Positions 27,583-37,150 of a stretch of DNA of 64,000 nt are shown here, piece after piece. The DNA is from Pseudomonas schmalbachii. Its GTDB lineage: Bacteria; Pseudomonadota; Gammaproteobacteria; Pseudomonadales; Pseudomonadaceae. Numbering within the stretch: position 1 is the first letter of the stretch; every line of letters starts with the position of its first letter. The stretch is from assembly GCF_017589465.1 (NCBI RefSeq), contig NZ_JAELYA010000004.1, forward strand, positions 248,001 through 312,000, read 5' to 3'. A model generated the notes under the pieces. It had not been told where the DNA came from, did not search any database, and worked only from the letters and a program-made list of their open reading frames with translations. Both the position numbers and the translations under genes were made by a program.

Positions 27583-28782
27583 TTACGCGGCGCGGAACAG
27601 GTTGTGCGGGTCGATGACGAATTTCTTCGGCACGCCGGCATCGAACTCGCCGTAGCCTTTCGGCGCGTCGTCGAGGGTGATGACTTCCACCCCGACGATG
27701 TCGGCGATCTTGATGCGGTCCCACATGATGGCCTGCATCAGCTGGCGGTTGTACTTCATCACCGGGGTCTGGCCGGTGTGGAAGGTGTGGGATTTCGCCC
27801 AGCCGAGACCGAAGCGGATGCTCAGGCTGCCGTGCTTGGCGGCGTCGTCCACCGCGCCCGGGTCTTCGGTGACGTAGAGGCCGGGGATGCCGATCTTGCC
27901 GGCGACGCGGACCACGCCCATCAGCGAGTTCAATACGGTAGCCGGTGCTTCATGCTGCGAGCCGCTGTGGCCGTGGCCGCGCGCTTCGAAGCCCACGGCG
28001 TCGACGGCGCAGTCGACTTCCGGTTCGCCCAGCAGGTCGGCGATCTGCTCGTGCAGCGGGGTGTCTTTCGACAGGTCGGCGATTTCGAAGCCCTGGGCCT
28101 TGGCGTGGGCCAGGCGGGTCGGGTTGACGTCGCCGACGATCACCACGGCCGCACCGAGCAGGCGGGCGGAAGCGGCGGCAGCCAGGCCGACCGGACCGGC
28201 GCCAGCGATGTATACCGTGCTGCCCGGGCCGACACCGGCGGTGACCGCGCCGTGGTAGCCGGTGGGCAGGATGTCCGAGAGGCAGGTCAGGTCGCGGATC
28301 TTCTCCATCGCCATCTCGCGGTTCGGCAGTTTCAGCAGGTTGAAATCGGCGTAGGGGACCAGCACGTATTCGGCCTGGCCACCGACCCAGCCGCCCATGT
28401 CGACGTAGCCGTAGGCGCCGCCGGCGCGGGCCGGGTTGACGGTCAGGCAGACGCCGGTGTGCTGTTCCTTGCAGGTGCGGCAGTGGCCACAGGCGACGTT
28501 GAAGGGTACTGAGACCAGGTCGCCGATCTTCATGGTCTCGACGCCACGGCCGATTTCCACGACTTCGCCGGTGATCTCGTGACCAAGCACCAGGCCGACC
28601 GGCGCGGTGGTACGGCCGCGCACCATGTGCTGGTCGGAACCGCAGATGTTGGTGGAAACCACGCGCAGGATCACGCCGTGGTCGATCTGCTTGCCTTGGG
28701 GGTCCTGCATCTTCGGATAGGGAATGTTCTGCACCTCGACCTTTCCGGCTCCGAGATACACGACACCACGATTACCAGACAT
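27583..28782 (-). CDS. fdhA: Glutathione-independent formaldehyde dehydrogenase
   Basis: A 399-residue zinc-dependent, NAD-linked enzyme oxidising formaldehyde to formate. The catalytic zinc site includes ICGSDQHM (Cys near residue 47), GHEITGEVVEIG (His and Glu near 68) and a structural zinc cluster CGHCRTCKEQHTGVC (about 98-112). The Rossmann loop is YIAGAGPVGLAAAASA. It matches P. aeruginosa PA5421. It is the last gene of the glyA-soxBDAG-purU-fdhA run and detoxifies the one-carbon unit released by sarcosine and dimethylglycine oxidation. Confidence 0.95.
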   Translation of the reverse strand: MSGNRGVVYLGAGKVEVQNIPYPKMQDPQGKQIDHGVILRVVSTNICGSDQHMVRGRTTAPVGLVLGHEITGEVVEIGRGVETMKIGDLVSVPFNVACGHCRTCKEQHTGVCLTVNPARAGGAYGYVDMGGWVGGQAEYVLVPYADFNLLKLPNREMAMEKIRDLTCLSDILPTGYHGAVTAGVGPGSTVYIAGAGPVGLAAAASARLLGAAVVIVGDVNPTRLAHAKAQGFEIADLSKDTPLHEQIADLLGEPEVDCAVDAVGFEARGHGHSGSQHEAPATVLNSLMGVVRVAGKIGIPGLYVTEDPGAVDDAAKHGSLSIRFGLGWAKSHTFHTGQTPVMKYNRQLMQAIMWDRIKIADIVGVEVITLDDAPKGYGEFDAGVPKKFVIDPHNLFRAA

Positions 28783-28930
28783 AGCTATTCCTCATTGTCG
28801 TTGTGGGTACGAATGCGCGGCACCGAGGCCGAGCGGCATTGCACTGGGAATTCGTCTGTTGCTGTTGCGCGACAGGCGCCGGAAAAGCTGGCAGTCCGGT
28901 GGCTGTCGGTGTTGCTTGGGCGAAGGCTTC

Positions 28931-29048
28931 CCCTCACCCCAACCCTCTCCCGGAGGGAGAGGGGGCGTTCCGGTGTTCGTTGAAACTTCGTGCTACCCGG
29001 CCACTCCGTGAAACCCCCTCTCCCTCTGGGAGAGGGCAGGGGTGAGGG
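28931..29048. repeat. Palindromic repeat, family D (copy 3)
   Basis: CCCTCACCCCAACCCTCTCC at the left and GGGAGAGGGCAGGGGTGAGG at the right, filling most of the fdhA-purU gap. Confidence 0.85.
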
Positions 29049-29054
29049 TTGGTT

Positions 29055-29912
29055 CTACAACACCACCGTCCGATTGGCGTTAAGGAACACCCTTCGCTCG
29101 ATGTGATACCCAACCGCCCTTGCCAGGGTCAGGCACTCGATATCGCGGCCCTTGGCGATCAGGTCTTCCGGGTAGTGCGAGTGGTCCACCGACTCGACGC
29201 CCTGGGCGATGATCGGCCCCTCGTCGAGGTCGTTGTTGATGTAGTGGGCGGTGGCGCCGACCAGCTTGACGCCCTTCTGGTACGCCTGGTGGTACGGCTT
29301 GGCGCCCTTGAAGCCGGGCAGCAGCGAGTGGTGGATGTTGATCGCCCAGCCGTCCAGCTTGCGGCACAGCTCGGGGGAGAGCACCTGCATGTAGCGGGCG
29401 AGGATCACCAGTTCCGCGCCGGTTTCCTCCAGCACCTGCCACACCTTGGCCTCCTGCGCAGCCTTGTCGCGCGGGTCGAGGGGGAAGTGGTGGTAGGGGA
29501 TGCCGTGCCAGCGGGCCAGCGGTTCCAGGTCCGGATGGTTGGAGATCACCGCCACCACGTCCATCGGCAACTGGCCGATGCGCTGGCGGTAGAGCAGGTC
29601 GTTCAGGCAGTGGTCGGCCTTGGAGACCATGATCGCCACCTTGCTGCGATAACCCGGCGGGGTCAGCGCGACGTTCATCTGGAACGGCGCGGTGCGCTCG
29701 ACCAGTCCGGCGCGGAACACCGCCTCGTCGAAGCCATCACCGGCATGGAACTCGATGCGGATGAAGAAGCGCTGCGCCAGGCGGTCGTCGAACGAGTGGT
29801 GCTCGGTGACGTAGCAGCGCTGCTCGTAGAGATAGCGCGTGACCACGTCCACGGTGCCCAGCAGGCTCGGACTGTCGGCGGTGAGAATCCAGGTATCGGG
29901 GGTGCGGCTCAT
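29055..29912 (-). CDS. purU: Formyltetrahydrofolate deformylase
   Basis: A 285-residue hydrolase releasing formate from 10-formyl-THF. It has an N-terminal ACT-like domain (ILTADSPSLLGTVDVVTRYL) and a C-terminal formyltransferase fold with VISNHPDLEPLARWHGIPYH (about residues 125-145) and the active-site NIHHSLLPGFKGAKPYHQAY (about 219-238). ATG 29912 is chosen because it gives the conserved N-terminus; the frame continues upstream through a repeat. This is the PurU2 copy (PA5420) tied to sarcosine catabolism: it balances C1 units loaded on folate by SoxBDAG. Confidence 0.92.
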   Translation of the reverse strand: MSRTPDTWILTADSPSLLGTVDVVTRYLYEQRCYVTEHHSFDDRLAQRFFIRIEFHAGDGFDEAVFRAGLVERTAPFQMNVALTPPGYRSKVAIMVSKADHCLNDLLYRQRIGQLPMDVVAVISNHPDLEPLARWHGIPYHHFPLDPRDKAAQEAKVWQVLEETGAELVILARYMQVLSPELCRKLDGWAINIHHSLLPGFKGAKPYHQAYQKGVKLVGATAHYINNDLDEGPIIAQGVESVDHSHYPEDLIAKGRDIECLTLARAVGYHIERRVFLNANRTVVL

Positions 29913-29943
29913 CTCGGTCTCCCGGTTTCGGTTGGCGCTGGAC

Positions 29944-30026
29944 GTAGGTTGGTGCTGAGCGCAGCGAAGCCCAACGGTGGGCGGGGTGGGCAATGTTGGG
30001 CTTCGCAAGCTCAGCGCCAACCTACG
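29944..30026. repeat. Palindromic repeat, family A (copy 5)
   Basis: GTAGGTTGGTGCTGAGCGCA and GCTCAGCGCCAACCTACG ends, in the gap between purU and soxG. Confidence 0.85.
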
Positions 30027-30046
30027 CTCCCGCCAACCAATGGCGT

Positions 30047-30682
30047 TTACGCAGCTACCTTCAGGCCGTACTCGGCACTTGCATCCTGCAGCCAGAGCCA
30101 GAAGTAGTCGGAGAAGCTGCGGCGCACGATCAGTTCCCAGGTGTCCTCGCCGGTGTGGCGGATCACGCAGGTGGCCTTGGCGAACACGGTGCCGACGGCC
30201 TTGCCCACCGGGAAGTTGCTCGGGTGCACGTCGTAGCTGGTGGACTTCATCAGCAGTTCGCGGACTTTCGGGCCGGAGAGTTCCAGCACGGTCTGCCCGC
30301 CGCTGATGTTGACCACCGAGTAGTGCAGTTCCTCGCCGAGGGCCTTGCGCAGCTTCTGCTCGACGGCCAGTTCCTCGCCGCTCGGGACGATCAGCAGCCA
30401 CTCGTCCGGGGCCATCCATTGCAGGGAGATATCGCCCTTGGCAGCCAGGGTCAGGGCCACCGGCAGCTCCAGGCCGAGCGCCTTGTGCACGCCGCCGGCG
30501 AAGGCCGGGTCCTTGGCGTCGCCGCGCAGGGTCAGGTGGCCGAGCAGTTTCTTCTCGCGCAGGACGATCCCGGACTGCGGATTGCCGCGGCCGGCGAGCT
30601 TGTACAGCTCGGCGTGATGGAGCGGGGATTCGGCGTGTACGCCGGCTTCCGGGCGTTGCTGGTAGACGTTTGCTTTGGTCAT
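30047..30682 (-). CDS. soxG: Sarcosine oxidase gamma subunit
   Basis: A 211-residue subunit of the heterotetrameric sarcosine oxidase. It carries a GcvT-like fold: QWMAPDEWLLIVP (about residues 110-122), VVNISGGQTVLELSGPKVRELLMKST and the C-terminal DTWELIVRRSFSDYFWLWLQ. ATG 30682. It is separated from soxA by 170 bp containing a family D repeat, a larger gap than within soxBDA. It corresponds to PA5419. Confidence 0.92.
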   Translation of the reverse strand: MTKANVYQQRPEAGVHAESPLHHAELYKLAGRGNPQSGIVLREKKLLGHLTLRGDAKDPAFAGGVHKALGLELPVALTLAAKGDISLQWMAPDEWLLIVPSGEELAVEQKLRKALGEELHYSVVNISGGQTVLELSGPKVRELLMKSTSYDVHPSNFPVGKAVGTVFAKATCVIRHTGEDTWELIVRRSFSDYFWLWLQDASAEYGLKVAA

Positions 30683-30715
30683 GTTCTGTTCACCTCAGGC
30701 TCTGTGTGGCCTTGG

Positions 30716-30834
30716 CCCTCACCCCAACCCTCTCCCAGGGGGAGAGGGGGCTGGTTCGAGTGGGTTGTGAGTGATGTGCTTCCCGGTCGGCGCGGTCTAC
30801 CCCCTCTCCCTCCGGGAGAGGGTTGGGGTGAGGG
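30716..30834. repeat. Palindromic repeat, family D (copy 4)
   Basis: CCCTCACCCCAACCCTCTCC and GGGAGAGGGTTGGGGTGAGG ends, inside the sox operon between soxA and soxG. Confidence 0.85.
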
Positions 30835-30852
30835 AACAGTCCGGCGCCGATC

Positions 30853-33800
30853 TCAATCCACGTTCTGCCGTTCCCCTTTCGGGTCGTAGAACACCGAGCT
30901 GCAGATCTCCGCCTCGATCACCCGGCCGTCGGCCAGCGGTGCGTAGACCTTCTCGCCCATGCGCTTGAGCCCGCCTTTCACCACGGCCATGGCGAAGCTG
31001 TAGCCGAGGGTGGAGCTCATGTAGCTGGAGGTGACGTGGCCGACCATGTTCATCGGGATCGCCTGCTGGGTGGTGAACACCAGTTGCGCGCCCTCTGGCA
31101 GCACGTCCGACGGGTTGGTGGGCTTGAGGCCGACCAGTTGCTTGCGGTCGCTGCGCAGGGTGTCGCTGCGGTTCATGCCGCGCCAGCCGATCCAGGAGAA
31201 CGGCTTGGTGCGACCCACGGCCCAACCCATGTTCAGGTCGTCCGGGGTGACCGAGGCGTCGGTGTCCTGGCCGATGATGATGAAGCCCTTCTCGGCGCGC
31301 AGGACGTGCATGGTCTCGGTGCCGTACGGGGTCAGGCCGTACTTCTCGCCGTGCTCGACCAGCTTCTCCAGCACACCCATGGCGTAGTCGGCCTGGATGT
31401 TCACCTCGTAGCTCAGCTCGCCGGTGAAGGAGATGCGGAACACGCGGGCCGGTACGCCGGCGACCTTGCCTTCCTTCCAGGTCATGAACGGGAAGGCGTC
31501 CTTGCCGAGGTCGATGTCGGTGACTTCGGCGAGCAGCTTGCGGCTGTTCGGGCCGGACAGGGTCAGGGTCGCGTAGTGGTCGGTGACCGAGGTGAAGTAC
31601 ACCTTCAGCTCCGGCCATTCGGTCTGGTGGTACAGCTCCAGCCACTCCAGCACGCGGGCGGCGCCGCCGGTGGTGGTGGTCATGACGAAATGGTTGTCGG
31701 CGAGGCAGGCGGTCACGCCGTCGTCGAAGACCATGCCGTCTTCCTTGCACATCAGGCCGTAGCGGGCCTTGCCCACGTCCAGCTTGGTCCAGGCGTTGGT
31801 GTAGACGCGGTTGAGGAACTCGCGCGCGTCCGGGCCCTGGATGTCGATCTTGCCGAGGGTGGAGGCGTCCAGCAGGCCGACCTTCTCACGCACGGCGCGG
31901 CATTCGCGGGCCACGGCGGCGTGCATGTCTTCGCCGCGCTTGGGGAAGTACCACGGGCGCTTCCACTGGCCGACGTCCTCGAACTCGGCGCCGTTCTTCA
32001 CGTGCCAGGCGTGCAGGGCGGTGAAGCGCACCGGTTCGAACAGGTGGCCGCAGTGACGGCCGGCGACGGCGCCGAAGGTCACCGGGGTGTAGTTCGGGCG
32101 GAACATGGTGGTGCCGGTGTCGGCGATGCTCTTGCCCTGGGCGCGCGCGGCGATGGCCAGGCCGTTGATGTTGCCGAGCTTGCCCTGGTCGGTGCCGAAG
32201 CCGAGCGCGGTGTAGCGCTTGACGTGCTCGATGGACTCGAAGCCCTCGCGGCAGGCCAGTTCGATGGCGGCGGCGGTCACATCGTTCTGCGGATCGACGA
32301 ACTGCTTGGGCGCCCGCGCGGTGGATTTCTCGTGGGGCACCTGGAACAGCGCCAGGGTGTCTTCCTCGCGGCGTTCCGGGGCTTTCGGCAGGTCGCCTTC
32401 GACGGCCTTGAAGCCGCTTTCCAGCGCTGCCTGGGTGCCGGCCTGGTAGCCGTCGACGAGGGCGTCGGCGAGACGGAACACGCCATTCACCGCGCCGGCG
32501 CAGATGCGCTTCTGGAAGGCCAGGCCGGGGACGAAGGCGAGGATGTCTTCACGCCATTCCGGCTTGCCGCCCAGGTGCGAGGCCAGGTGCACCACCGGGC
32601 TGTAGCCGCCGGAACTGGCGATCAGGTCGCAGTCCAGCCAGTCGCCGGGGGCGGTGACCTTCATGCGGAAGCTGTCGATCGGCGCGACCTTGGCGCCGCT
32701 CACGCGCTTGCTGCCGCGCGCTTCGATCACGGCGCTGCCGGTGATCACGCGCATGCCGCGCTTGCGGGCTTCCTCGACCCACTCGCCGCGCGGATTCGGA
32801 CGCGCATCGGCGATGGCGACCACCTGCAGGCCGGCTTCCTGCCAGTCCAGGGCGACGCGGTAGGCGTAGTCGTTGTTGGTCGACAGCACCAGCTTCTTGC
32901 CGGGCGCCACGCCGTAGCGGCGCACGTAGGTGGAAACCGCGCCGGCGAGCATGTTGCCGGGCAGGTCGTTGTTCGAATAGACCAGCGGACGCTCGTGGGC
33001 GCCGGCGGCCAGCACCACGCGCTTGGCGCGCACGCGGTGGACGCGCTGGCGCACCTGGCCAAGCGGAGCGGTCTCGCCCAGATGGTCGGTGCGCCGCTCG
33101 TGGATGGTGAGGAAGTTGTGGTCGTGGTAGCCGTTGACCGTGGAGCGCGGCAGCAGGGTGACTTCGCGCATGCTCTGCAGCTCGGCGATGACCTGTGCGA
33201 CCCACTCGTCGGCGGGCTTGCCGTCGAGGGTTTCGCGGCTGTCCAGCAGGCTGCCGCCGAACTCTTCCTGTTCGTCAGCGATGATCACCCGCGCACCGCT
33301 GCGCGCGGCGGCGAGGGCTGCGGCCAGACCAGCGGGGCCGGCGCCGACCACCAGCACGTCGCAGTGATGGTTCAGCCAGTCGTAGCTGTCCGGATCGACT
33401 TCAGTCGGAGCACGTCCCAGGCCGGCGGCCTTGCGGATGTACTTCTCGTAGGTCGGCCACATCGACTGCGGGTACATGAAGGTCTTGTAGTAGAAGCCGG
33501 GCGGCATCATCTTGCCGCCGACCTTGCCGAACACGCCCATCAGGTCGTTCTGCACGTTCGGCCAGCCGTTGGTGCTGCTCGCCACCAGGCCGTCGTACAG
33601 CGCCTGCTGGGTGGCGCGCACGTTGGGGATCTGGGTGGCTTCGCGGGAACCGATCTGCAGGATCGCATTCGGCTCCTCGGGGCCGGCGGCGACGATGCCG
33701 CGCGGGCGCGAGTACTTGAAGCTGCGGCCGACGATATCGACGCCGTTGGCCAGCAGCGCGGCGGCCAGGCTGTCGCCGGCGTAACCCTGGTATTGCTGGC

Positions 33801-33873
33801 CGTTGAAGTTGAAGGTCAGCGACTTGCTGCGGTCGATGCGACCGCCACGGGAAAGACGATTGATCTGGCTCAT
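30853..33873 (-). CDS. soxA: Sarcosine oxidase alpha subunit
   Basis: A 1006-residue subunit. The N-terminus is a 2Fe-2S-ferredoxin-like domain without iron ligands (FNFNGQQYQGYAGDSLAAAL, residues about 22-100). It is followed by a dinucleotide-binding oxidoreductase domain with VVGAGPAGLAAALAAARSGA at about 175-194 and a second ALVDGYQAG-type segment. The last 400 residues are a GcvT/aminomethyltransferase-type domain (GLLDASTLGKIDIQGPDARE, about 630-650) where THF receives the methyl-derived C1 unit as 5,10-methylene-THF. It lies 4 bp downstream of soxD. It corresponds to PA5418. Length is full. Confidence 0.95.
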   Translation of the reverse strand: MSQINRLSRGGRIDRSKSLTFNFNGQQYQGYAGDSLAAALLANGVDIVGRSFKYSRPRGIVAAGPEEPNAILQIGSREATQIPNVRATQQALYDGLVASSTNGWPNVQNDLMGVFGKVGGKMMPPGFYYKTFMYPQSMWPTYEKYIRKAAGLGRAPTEVDPDSYDWLNHHCDVLVVGAGPAGLAAALAAARSGARVIIADEQEEFGGSLLDSRETLDGKPADEWVAQVIAELQSMREVTLLPRSTVNGYHDHNFLTIHERRTDHLGETAPLGQVRQRVHRVRAKRVVLAAGAHERPLVYSNNDLPGNMLAGAVSTYVRRYGVAPGKKLVLSTNNDYAYRVALDWQEAGLQVVAIADARPNPRGEWVEEARKRGMRVITGSAVIEARGSKRVSGAKVAPIDSFRMKVTAPGDWLDCDLIASSGGYSPVVHLASHLGGKPEWREDILAFVPGLAFQKRICAGAVNGVFRLADALVDGYQAGTQAALESGFKAVEGDLPKAPERREEDTLALFQVPHEKSTARAPKQFVDPQNDVTAAAIELACREGFESIEHVKRYTALGFGTDQGKLGNINGLAIAARAQGKSIADTGTTMFRPNYTPVTFGAVAGRHCGHLFEPVRFTALHAWHVKNGAEFEDVGQWKRPWYFPKRGEDMHAAVARECRAVREKVGLLDASTLGKIDIQGPDAREFLNRVYTNAWTKLDVGKARYGLMCKEDGMVFDDGVTACLADNHFVMTTTTGGAARVLEWLELYHQTEWPELKVYFTSVTDHYATLTLSGPNSRKLLAEVTDIDLGKDAFPFMTWKEGKVAGVPARVFRISFTGELSYEVNIQADYAMGVLEKLVEHGEKYGLTPYGTETMHVLRAEKGFIIIGQDTDASVTPDDLNMGWAVGRTKPFSWIGWRGMNRSDTLRSDRKQLVGLKPTNPSDVLPEGAQLVFTTQQAIPMNMVGHVTSSYMSSTLGYSFAMAVVKGGLKRMGEKVYAPLADGRVIEAEICSSVFYDPKGERQNVD

Positions 33874-33877
33874 GGTC

Positions 33878-34204
33878 TCAGGCCTTCTCGACTGCGGGCT
33901 GTGCGGCGGCTTTCTTCTCGGCTTCGGTGGTGACGCTGGGTTTCTCGCCGATCTTGTAGGTTTCGAGGATTTCGTAGGTCACCGTGTGGCGGGTGACGTT
34001 GAAATACTTGCGGCAGCCGGTGGCGTGCACCCACAGCTCGTGGTGCAGGCCGCGCGGGTTGTCGCGGAAGAACATGTAGTCGCCCCATTCCTCGTCGCTG
34101 ACGGCGTTGGGGTCGAGCGGGCGCGGAATGTGCGCCTGGCCCTTGGCGTGGAATTCCTCTTCGGAACGCAGCTCGCCGCAGTGGGGGCAGAAGATGTGCA
34201 ACAT
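33878..34204 (-). CDS. soxD: Sarcosine oxidase delta subunit
   Basis: A 108-residue subunit with an N-terminal zinc ribbon (IFCPHCGE, Cys 6 and 9), further metal ligands downstream including Cys in HATGCRKYF, and a disordered Lys/Glu/Ala-rich tail. It starts 13 bp after soxB and ends 4 bp before soxA, consistent with translational coupling in the complex. It corresponds to PA5417. Confidence 0.93.
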   Translation of the reverse strand: MLHIFCPHCGELRSEEEFHAKGQAHIPRPLDPNAVSDEEWGDYMFFRDNPRGLHHELWVHATGCRKYFNVTRHTVTYEILETYKIGEKPSVTTEAEKKAAAQPAVEKA

Positions 34205-34217
34205 GATGTGGGCCCTC

Positions 34218-35468
34218 TTAGTGTGCGACGGCAGCGGCGCCGTGCTCGTCGATCAGCGCGCCGGAGTGGAATCGGTCGATGGAGAAGGGCGCGGCCAGCG
34301 GATGCGGCTCGCCCTTGGCGAGGGTGGCGGCGAAGACGTTGCCCGAGCCGGGAGTCGCCTTGAAGCCGCCGGTGCCCCAGCCGCAGTTGAAGAACAGGTT
34401 CTTCACCGGGGTCTTGCCGATGATCGGGCAGGCGTCCGGCGTGGTGTCGACGATGCCGCCCCACTGGCGGTTCATGCGTACGCGCGAGAGCACCGGGAAC
34501 ATCTCGACGATGGCCTGCAGGGTGTGCTCGATCACCGGGTAGGAACCGCGCTGGCCGTAGCCGTTGTAGCCGTCGATGCCGGCGCCGATGACCAGGTCGC
34601 CCTTGTCCGACTGGCTGATGTAGCCGTGCACGGCGTTGGACATGATCACGCTGTCGATGATCGGCTTCAGCGGCTCGGATACCAACGCCTGCAGCGGGTG
34701 CGATTCGATCGGCAGGCGGAAGCCGGCGAGCTTGGCCATGTGCCCGGAGTTACCGGCGGTGACCACGCCGACACGTTTCGCGCCGATGAAGCCGCGATTG
34801 GTCTCGACGCCGATGACCACGCCGTCCTGCTTGCGGAAGCCGATCACTTCGGTCTGCTGGATCAGGTCCACGCCGAGGGCGTCGGCCGCGCGGGCGAAGC
34901 CCCAGGCCACCGCATCGTGACGGGCCACGCCGCCGCGACGCTGCACGGTGGAACCCATGATCGGATAGCGGGCGCTCTTGGTGCAGTTCAGGTAGGGGAT
35001 TTCCTCGGCCACCTGCTGCGCGTTGAGCAGCTCGCCGTCCACGCCGTTGAGGCGGTTGGCGCTCACGCGGCGCTCGCCGTCGCGCATGTCCTGCAGGGTG
35101 TGGCAGAGGTTGTAGACGCCGCGCTGGGAGAACATGACGTTGTAGTTCAGGTCCTGGGACAGGCCTTCCCACAGCTTCATCGCGTGCTCGTAGAGCTGCG
35201 CGGATTCGTCCCACAGGTAGTTGGAGCGGACGATGGTGGTGTTGCGCGCGGTGTTGCCGCCGCCCAGCCAGCCCTTCTCGACCACCGCGACATTGGTGAT
35301 GCCGTGTTCCTTGGCCAGGTAATAGGCAGTCGCCAGGCCGTGCCCGCCACCGCCGACGATGACCACGTCGTAGACCTGCTTCGGCGTCGGCGTGCGCCAC
35401 ATGCGCTGCCAGTTCTCGTGGTGGCTCAGGGAATGCTTGAACAGGCCGAAGCCGGAGTAGCGTTGCAT
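34218..35468 (-). CDS. soxB: Sarcosine oxidase beta subunit
   Basis: A 416-residue FAD/FMN-binding subunit carrying the sarcosine oxidation site. The Rossmann loop [20 protein letters not shown] lies at about residues 32-51, [16 protein letters not shown] follows, and the C-terminal FAD segment [20 protein letters not shown] is near 358-377. It converts sarcosine plus O2 to glycine, H2O2 and a C1 unit. It is preceded by glyA with a family D repeat in the 115-bp gap. It corresponds to PA5416. Confidence 0.95.
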   Translation of the reverse strand: MQRYSGFGLFKHSLSHHENWQRMWRTPTPKQVYDVVIVGGGGHGLATAYYLAKEHGITNVAVVEKGWLGGGNTARNTTIVRSNYLWDESAQLYEHAMKLWEGLSQDLNYNVMFSQRGVYNLCHTLQDMRDGERRVSANRLNGVDGELLNAQQVAEEIPYLNCTKSARYPIMGSTVQRRGGVARHDAVAWGFARAADALGVDLIQQTEVIGFRKQDGVVIGVETNRGFIGAKRVGVVTAGNSGHMAKLAGFRLPIESHPLQALVSEPLKPIIDSVIMSNAVHGYISQSDKGDLVIGAGIDGYNGYGQRGSYPVIEHTLQAIVEMFPVLSRVRMNRQWGGIVDTTPDACPIIGKTPVKNLFFNCGWGTGGFKATPGSGNVFAATLAKGEPHPLAAPFSIDRFHSGALIDEHGAAAVAH

Positions 35469-35489
35469 GTGGGTGCTCCTAATCTTTGC

Positions 35490-35580
35490 TCCCTCTCCCT
35501 TTGGGAGAGGGCTGGGGTGAGGGGTTTTGCCGGCCCCTCATCCGCCCTTCGGGCACCTTCTCCCGGAGGGAGAAGGGGGA
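35490..35580. repeat. Palindromic repeat, family D (copy 5, divergent)
   Basis: CTCCCTCTCCCTTTGGGAGAGGG, then GGGGTGAGGGG, then CCCCTCATCCG and TTCTCCCGGAGGGAGAAGG. The two halves face each other compared with copies 1-4. It lies between soxB and glyA. Confidence 0.75.
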
Positions 35581-35583
35581 TCT

Positions 35584-36837
35584 TCAACGATAAACCGGGA
35601 AATCCGCGCACAGCCCGGCGACCTGGCTGGCCACCTTGGCCTCTACGTCCGCATCACCCAGGTGATCCAGCACGTCGCAGATCCAGCCGGCCAGCTCGCG
35701 GCTCTGCTCTTCCTTCAGCCCGCGGGTGGTGATGGCCGGGGTGCCGATGCGGATGCCGGAGGTGACGAACGGGCTCTGCGGATCGTTCGGCACGGCGTTC
35801 TTGTTCACCGTGATGCCAACGCGACCAAGGGCGGCGTCGGCGTCCTTGCCGGTCAGGCCCTGCTTGATCAGCGAGAGCAGGAACAGGTGGTTGTCGGTAC
35901 CGCCGGAGACCACGTCGTAGCCACGGTCGATGAACACGCTGGCCATGGCCTGGGCGTTCCGGATCACCTGGGCCTGGTAGTCCTTGAAGCCCGGCTCCAG
36001 CGCTTCCTTGAAGCACACCGCCTTGGCCGCGATCACGTGCATCAGCGGGCCGCCCTGGGCGCCGGGGAAGACGGCGGAGTTGAGCTTCTTCTCGATCTCC
36101 TCGTTGCCGCGCGCCAGGATCAGGCCGCCGCGCGGGCCGCGCAGGGTCTTGTGGGTGGTGGTGGTGACCACGTCGGCGTAGGGCAGCGGGTTCGGGTACA
36201 GGCCGGCGGCCACGAGACCAGCGACGTGGGCCATGTCGACGAACAGGTAGGCACCCACCTTGTCGGCGATCTCGCGGAAGCGCGGGAAGTCGAGGGTTTT
36301 CGAGTAGGCGGAGAAGCCGGCGACGATCATCTTCGGCTTGTGCTCCAGCGCCAGGCGCTCCACTTCGTCGTAGTCGATCAGCCCGGTGTCGGTGTTCAGG
36401 CCGTACTGCACGGCGTTGTACAGCTTGCCGGAGGACGACACCTTGGCGCCGTGGGTCAGGTGGCCGCCGTGGGCCAGGCTCATGCCGAGGATGGTGTCGC
36501 CGGCCTGCAGCAGCGCCAGGTAGACCGCCGAGTTGGCCTGCGAACCGGAGTGCGGCTGGACGTTGGCATAGTCGGCGCCGAACAGCTGCCTGGCGCGGTC
36601 GATGGCCAACTGCTCGACCTTGTCCACGTGCTCGCAGCCGCCGTAGTAGCGCTTGGCCGGATACCCTTCGGCGTACTTGTTGGTCAGCCCGCTGCCCTGG
36701 GCCTGCATGACGCGCTTGCTGGTGTAGTTCTCCGAGGCGATCAGTTCGAGGTGGTCTTCCTGACGGGCATCCTCGGCCTGCATCGCGGCGAACAGTTCAT
36801 CGTCATAGCCCTGGATCTGGTCGTGCTTGCTGAACAT
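35584..36837 (-). CDS. glyA: Serine hydroxymethyltransferase
   Basis: A 417-residue PLP enzyme that makes serine from glycine using 5,10-methylene-THF, here the two products of sarcosine oxidase. ATG 36837 ([20 protein letters not shown]) is the conserved start; an upstream ATG adds seven residues. Motifs: [23 protein letters not shown] (about residues 33-55), HLTHGAKV, and the PLP Lys in [14 protein letters not shown] (about 226-239). It heads the operon and matches glyA1 (PA5415). The upstream spacer has an inverted GCGACA/TGTCGC repeat. Confidence 0.95.
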   Translation of the reverse strand: MFSKHDQIQGYDDELFAAMQAEDARQEDHLELIASENYTSKRVMQAQGSGLTNKYAEGYPAKRYYGGCEHVDKVEQLAIDRARQLFGADYANVQPHSGSQANSAVYLALLQAGDTILGMSLAHGGHLTHGAKVSSSGKLYNAVQYGLNTDTGLIDYDEVERLALEHKPKMIVAGFSAYSKTLDFPRFREIADKVGAYLFVDMAHVAGLVAAGLYPNPLPYADVVTTTTHKTLRGPRGGLILARGNEEIEKKLNSAVFPGAQGGPLMHVIAAKAVCFKEALEPGFKDYQAQVIRNAQAMASVFIDRGYDVVSGGTDNHLFLLSLIKQGLTGKDADAALGRVGITVNKNAVPNDPQSPFVTSGIRIGTPAITTRGLKEEQSRELAGWICDVLDHLGDADVEAKVASQVAGLCADFPVYR

Positions 36838-36851
36838 CGCGGGGTCTCCGT

Positions 36852-36869
36852 GCGACAAGCCTGTGTCGC
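36852..36869. promoter_or_regulatory. Inverted repeat upstream of glyA
   Basis: GCGACA-AGCCTG-TGTCGC, a perfect 6-bp inverted repeat with 6-bp spacer, 15 bp upstream of the glyA start. It is a candidate regulator site or mRNA hairpin in the glyA leader. Confidence 0.35.
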
Positions 36870-37150
36870 CTTGTTGGGTGGCGGCTTTCCGGGACGCTGG
36901 ATGCAGCGGTCGGTATGAGCCAGTTGCAATCGATTGTGCGTAAGCGCCATGACCTCCGTTTGCCTGTTTACGACCTCAAAATGCCCAAACCGACCCGGCC
37001 TACTACCTGCCGTCACCCGTGCCGCGCGGCGACTGCCGGGAAGGGCGGCCGGGTGTAGACTGGGCGTCGACCTCGTGTCGCAGAAAAACAAGAAACACGG
37101 ACTGCATTTGACTGCCCTCACCCGGTCATCGCAGTGGAGGAATTTTCCAG
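36870..37150. promoter_or_regulatory. Divergent promoter region, glyA operon and GATase1-like regulator
   Basis: Non-coding, about 280 bp. It contains the AT-rich stretch around 36922-36990 and CCGACCCG (36990-36997), an 8-bp match to the core of the creatine-operon element at 44848-44863. A second TGTCGCA lies at 37076-37082. Confidence 0.4.

Noticed and set aside
31036-33933. 965-codon plus-strand frame opposite soxA
   Set aside because: It is a mirror of the GC-biased codon pattern of soxA. The product is a low-complexity Ala/Gly/Val/His-rich string without domains.
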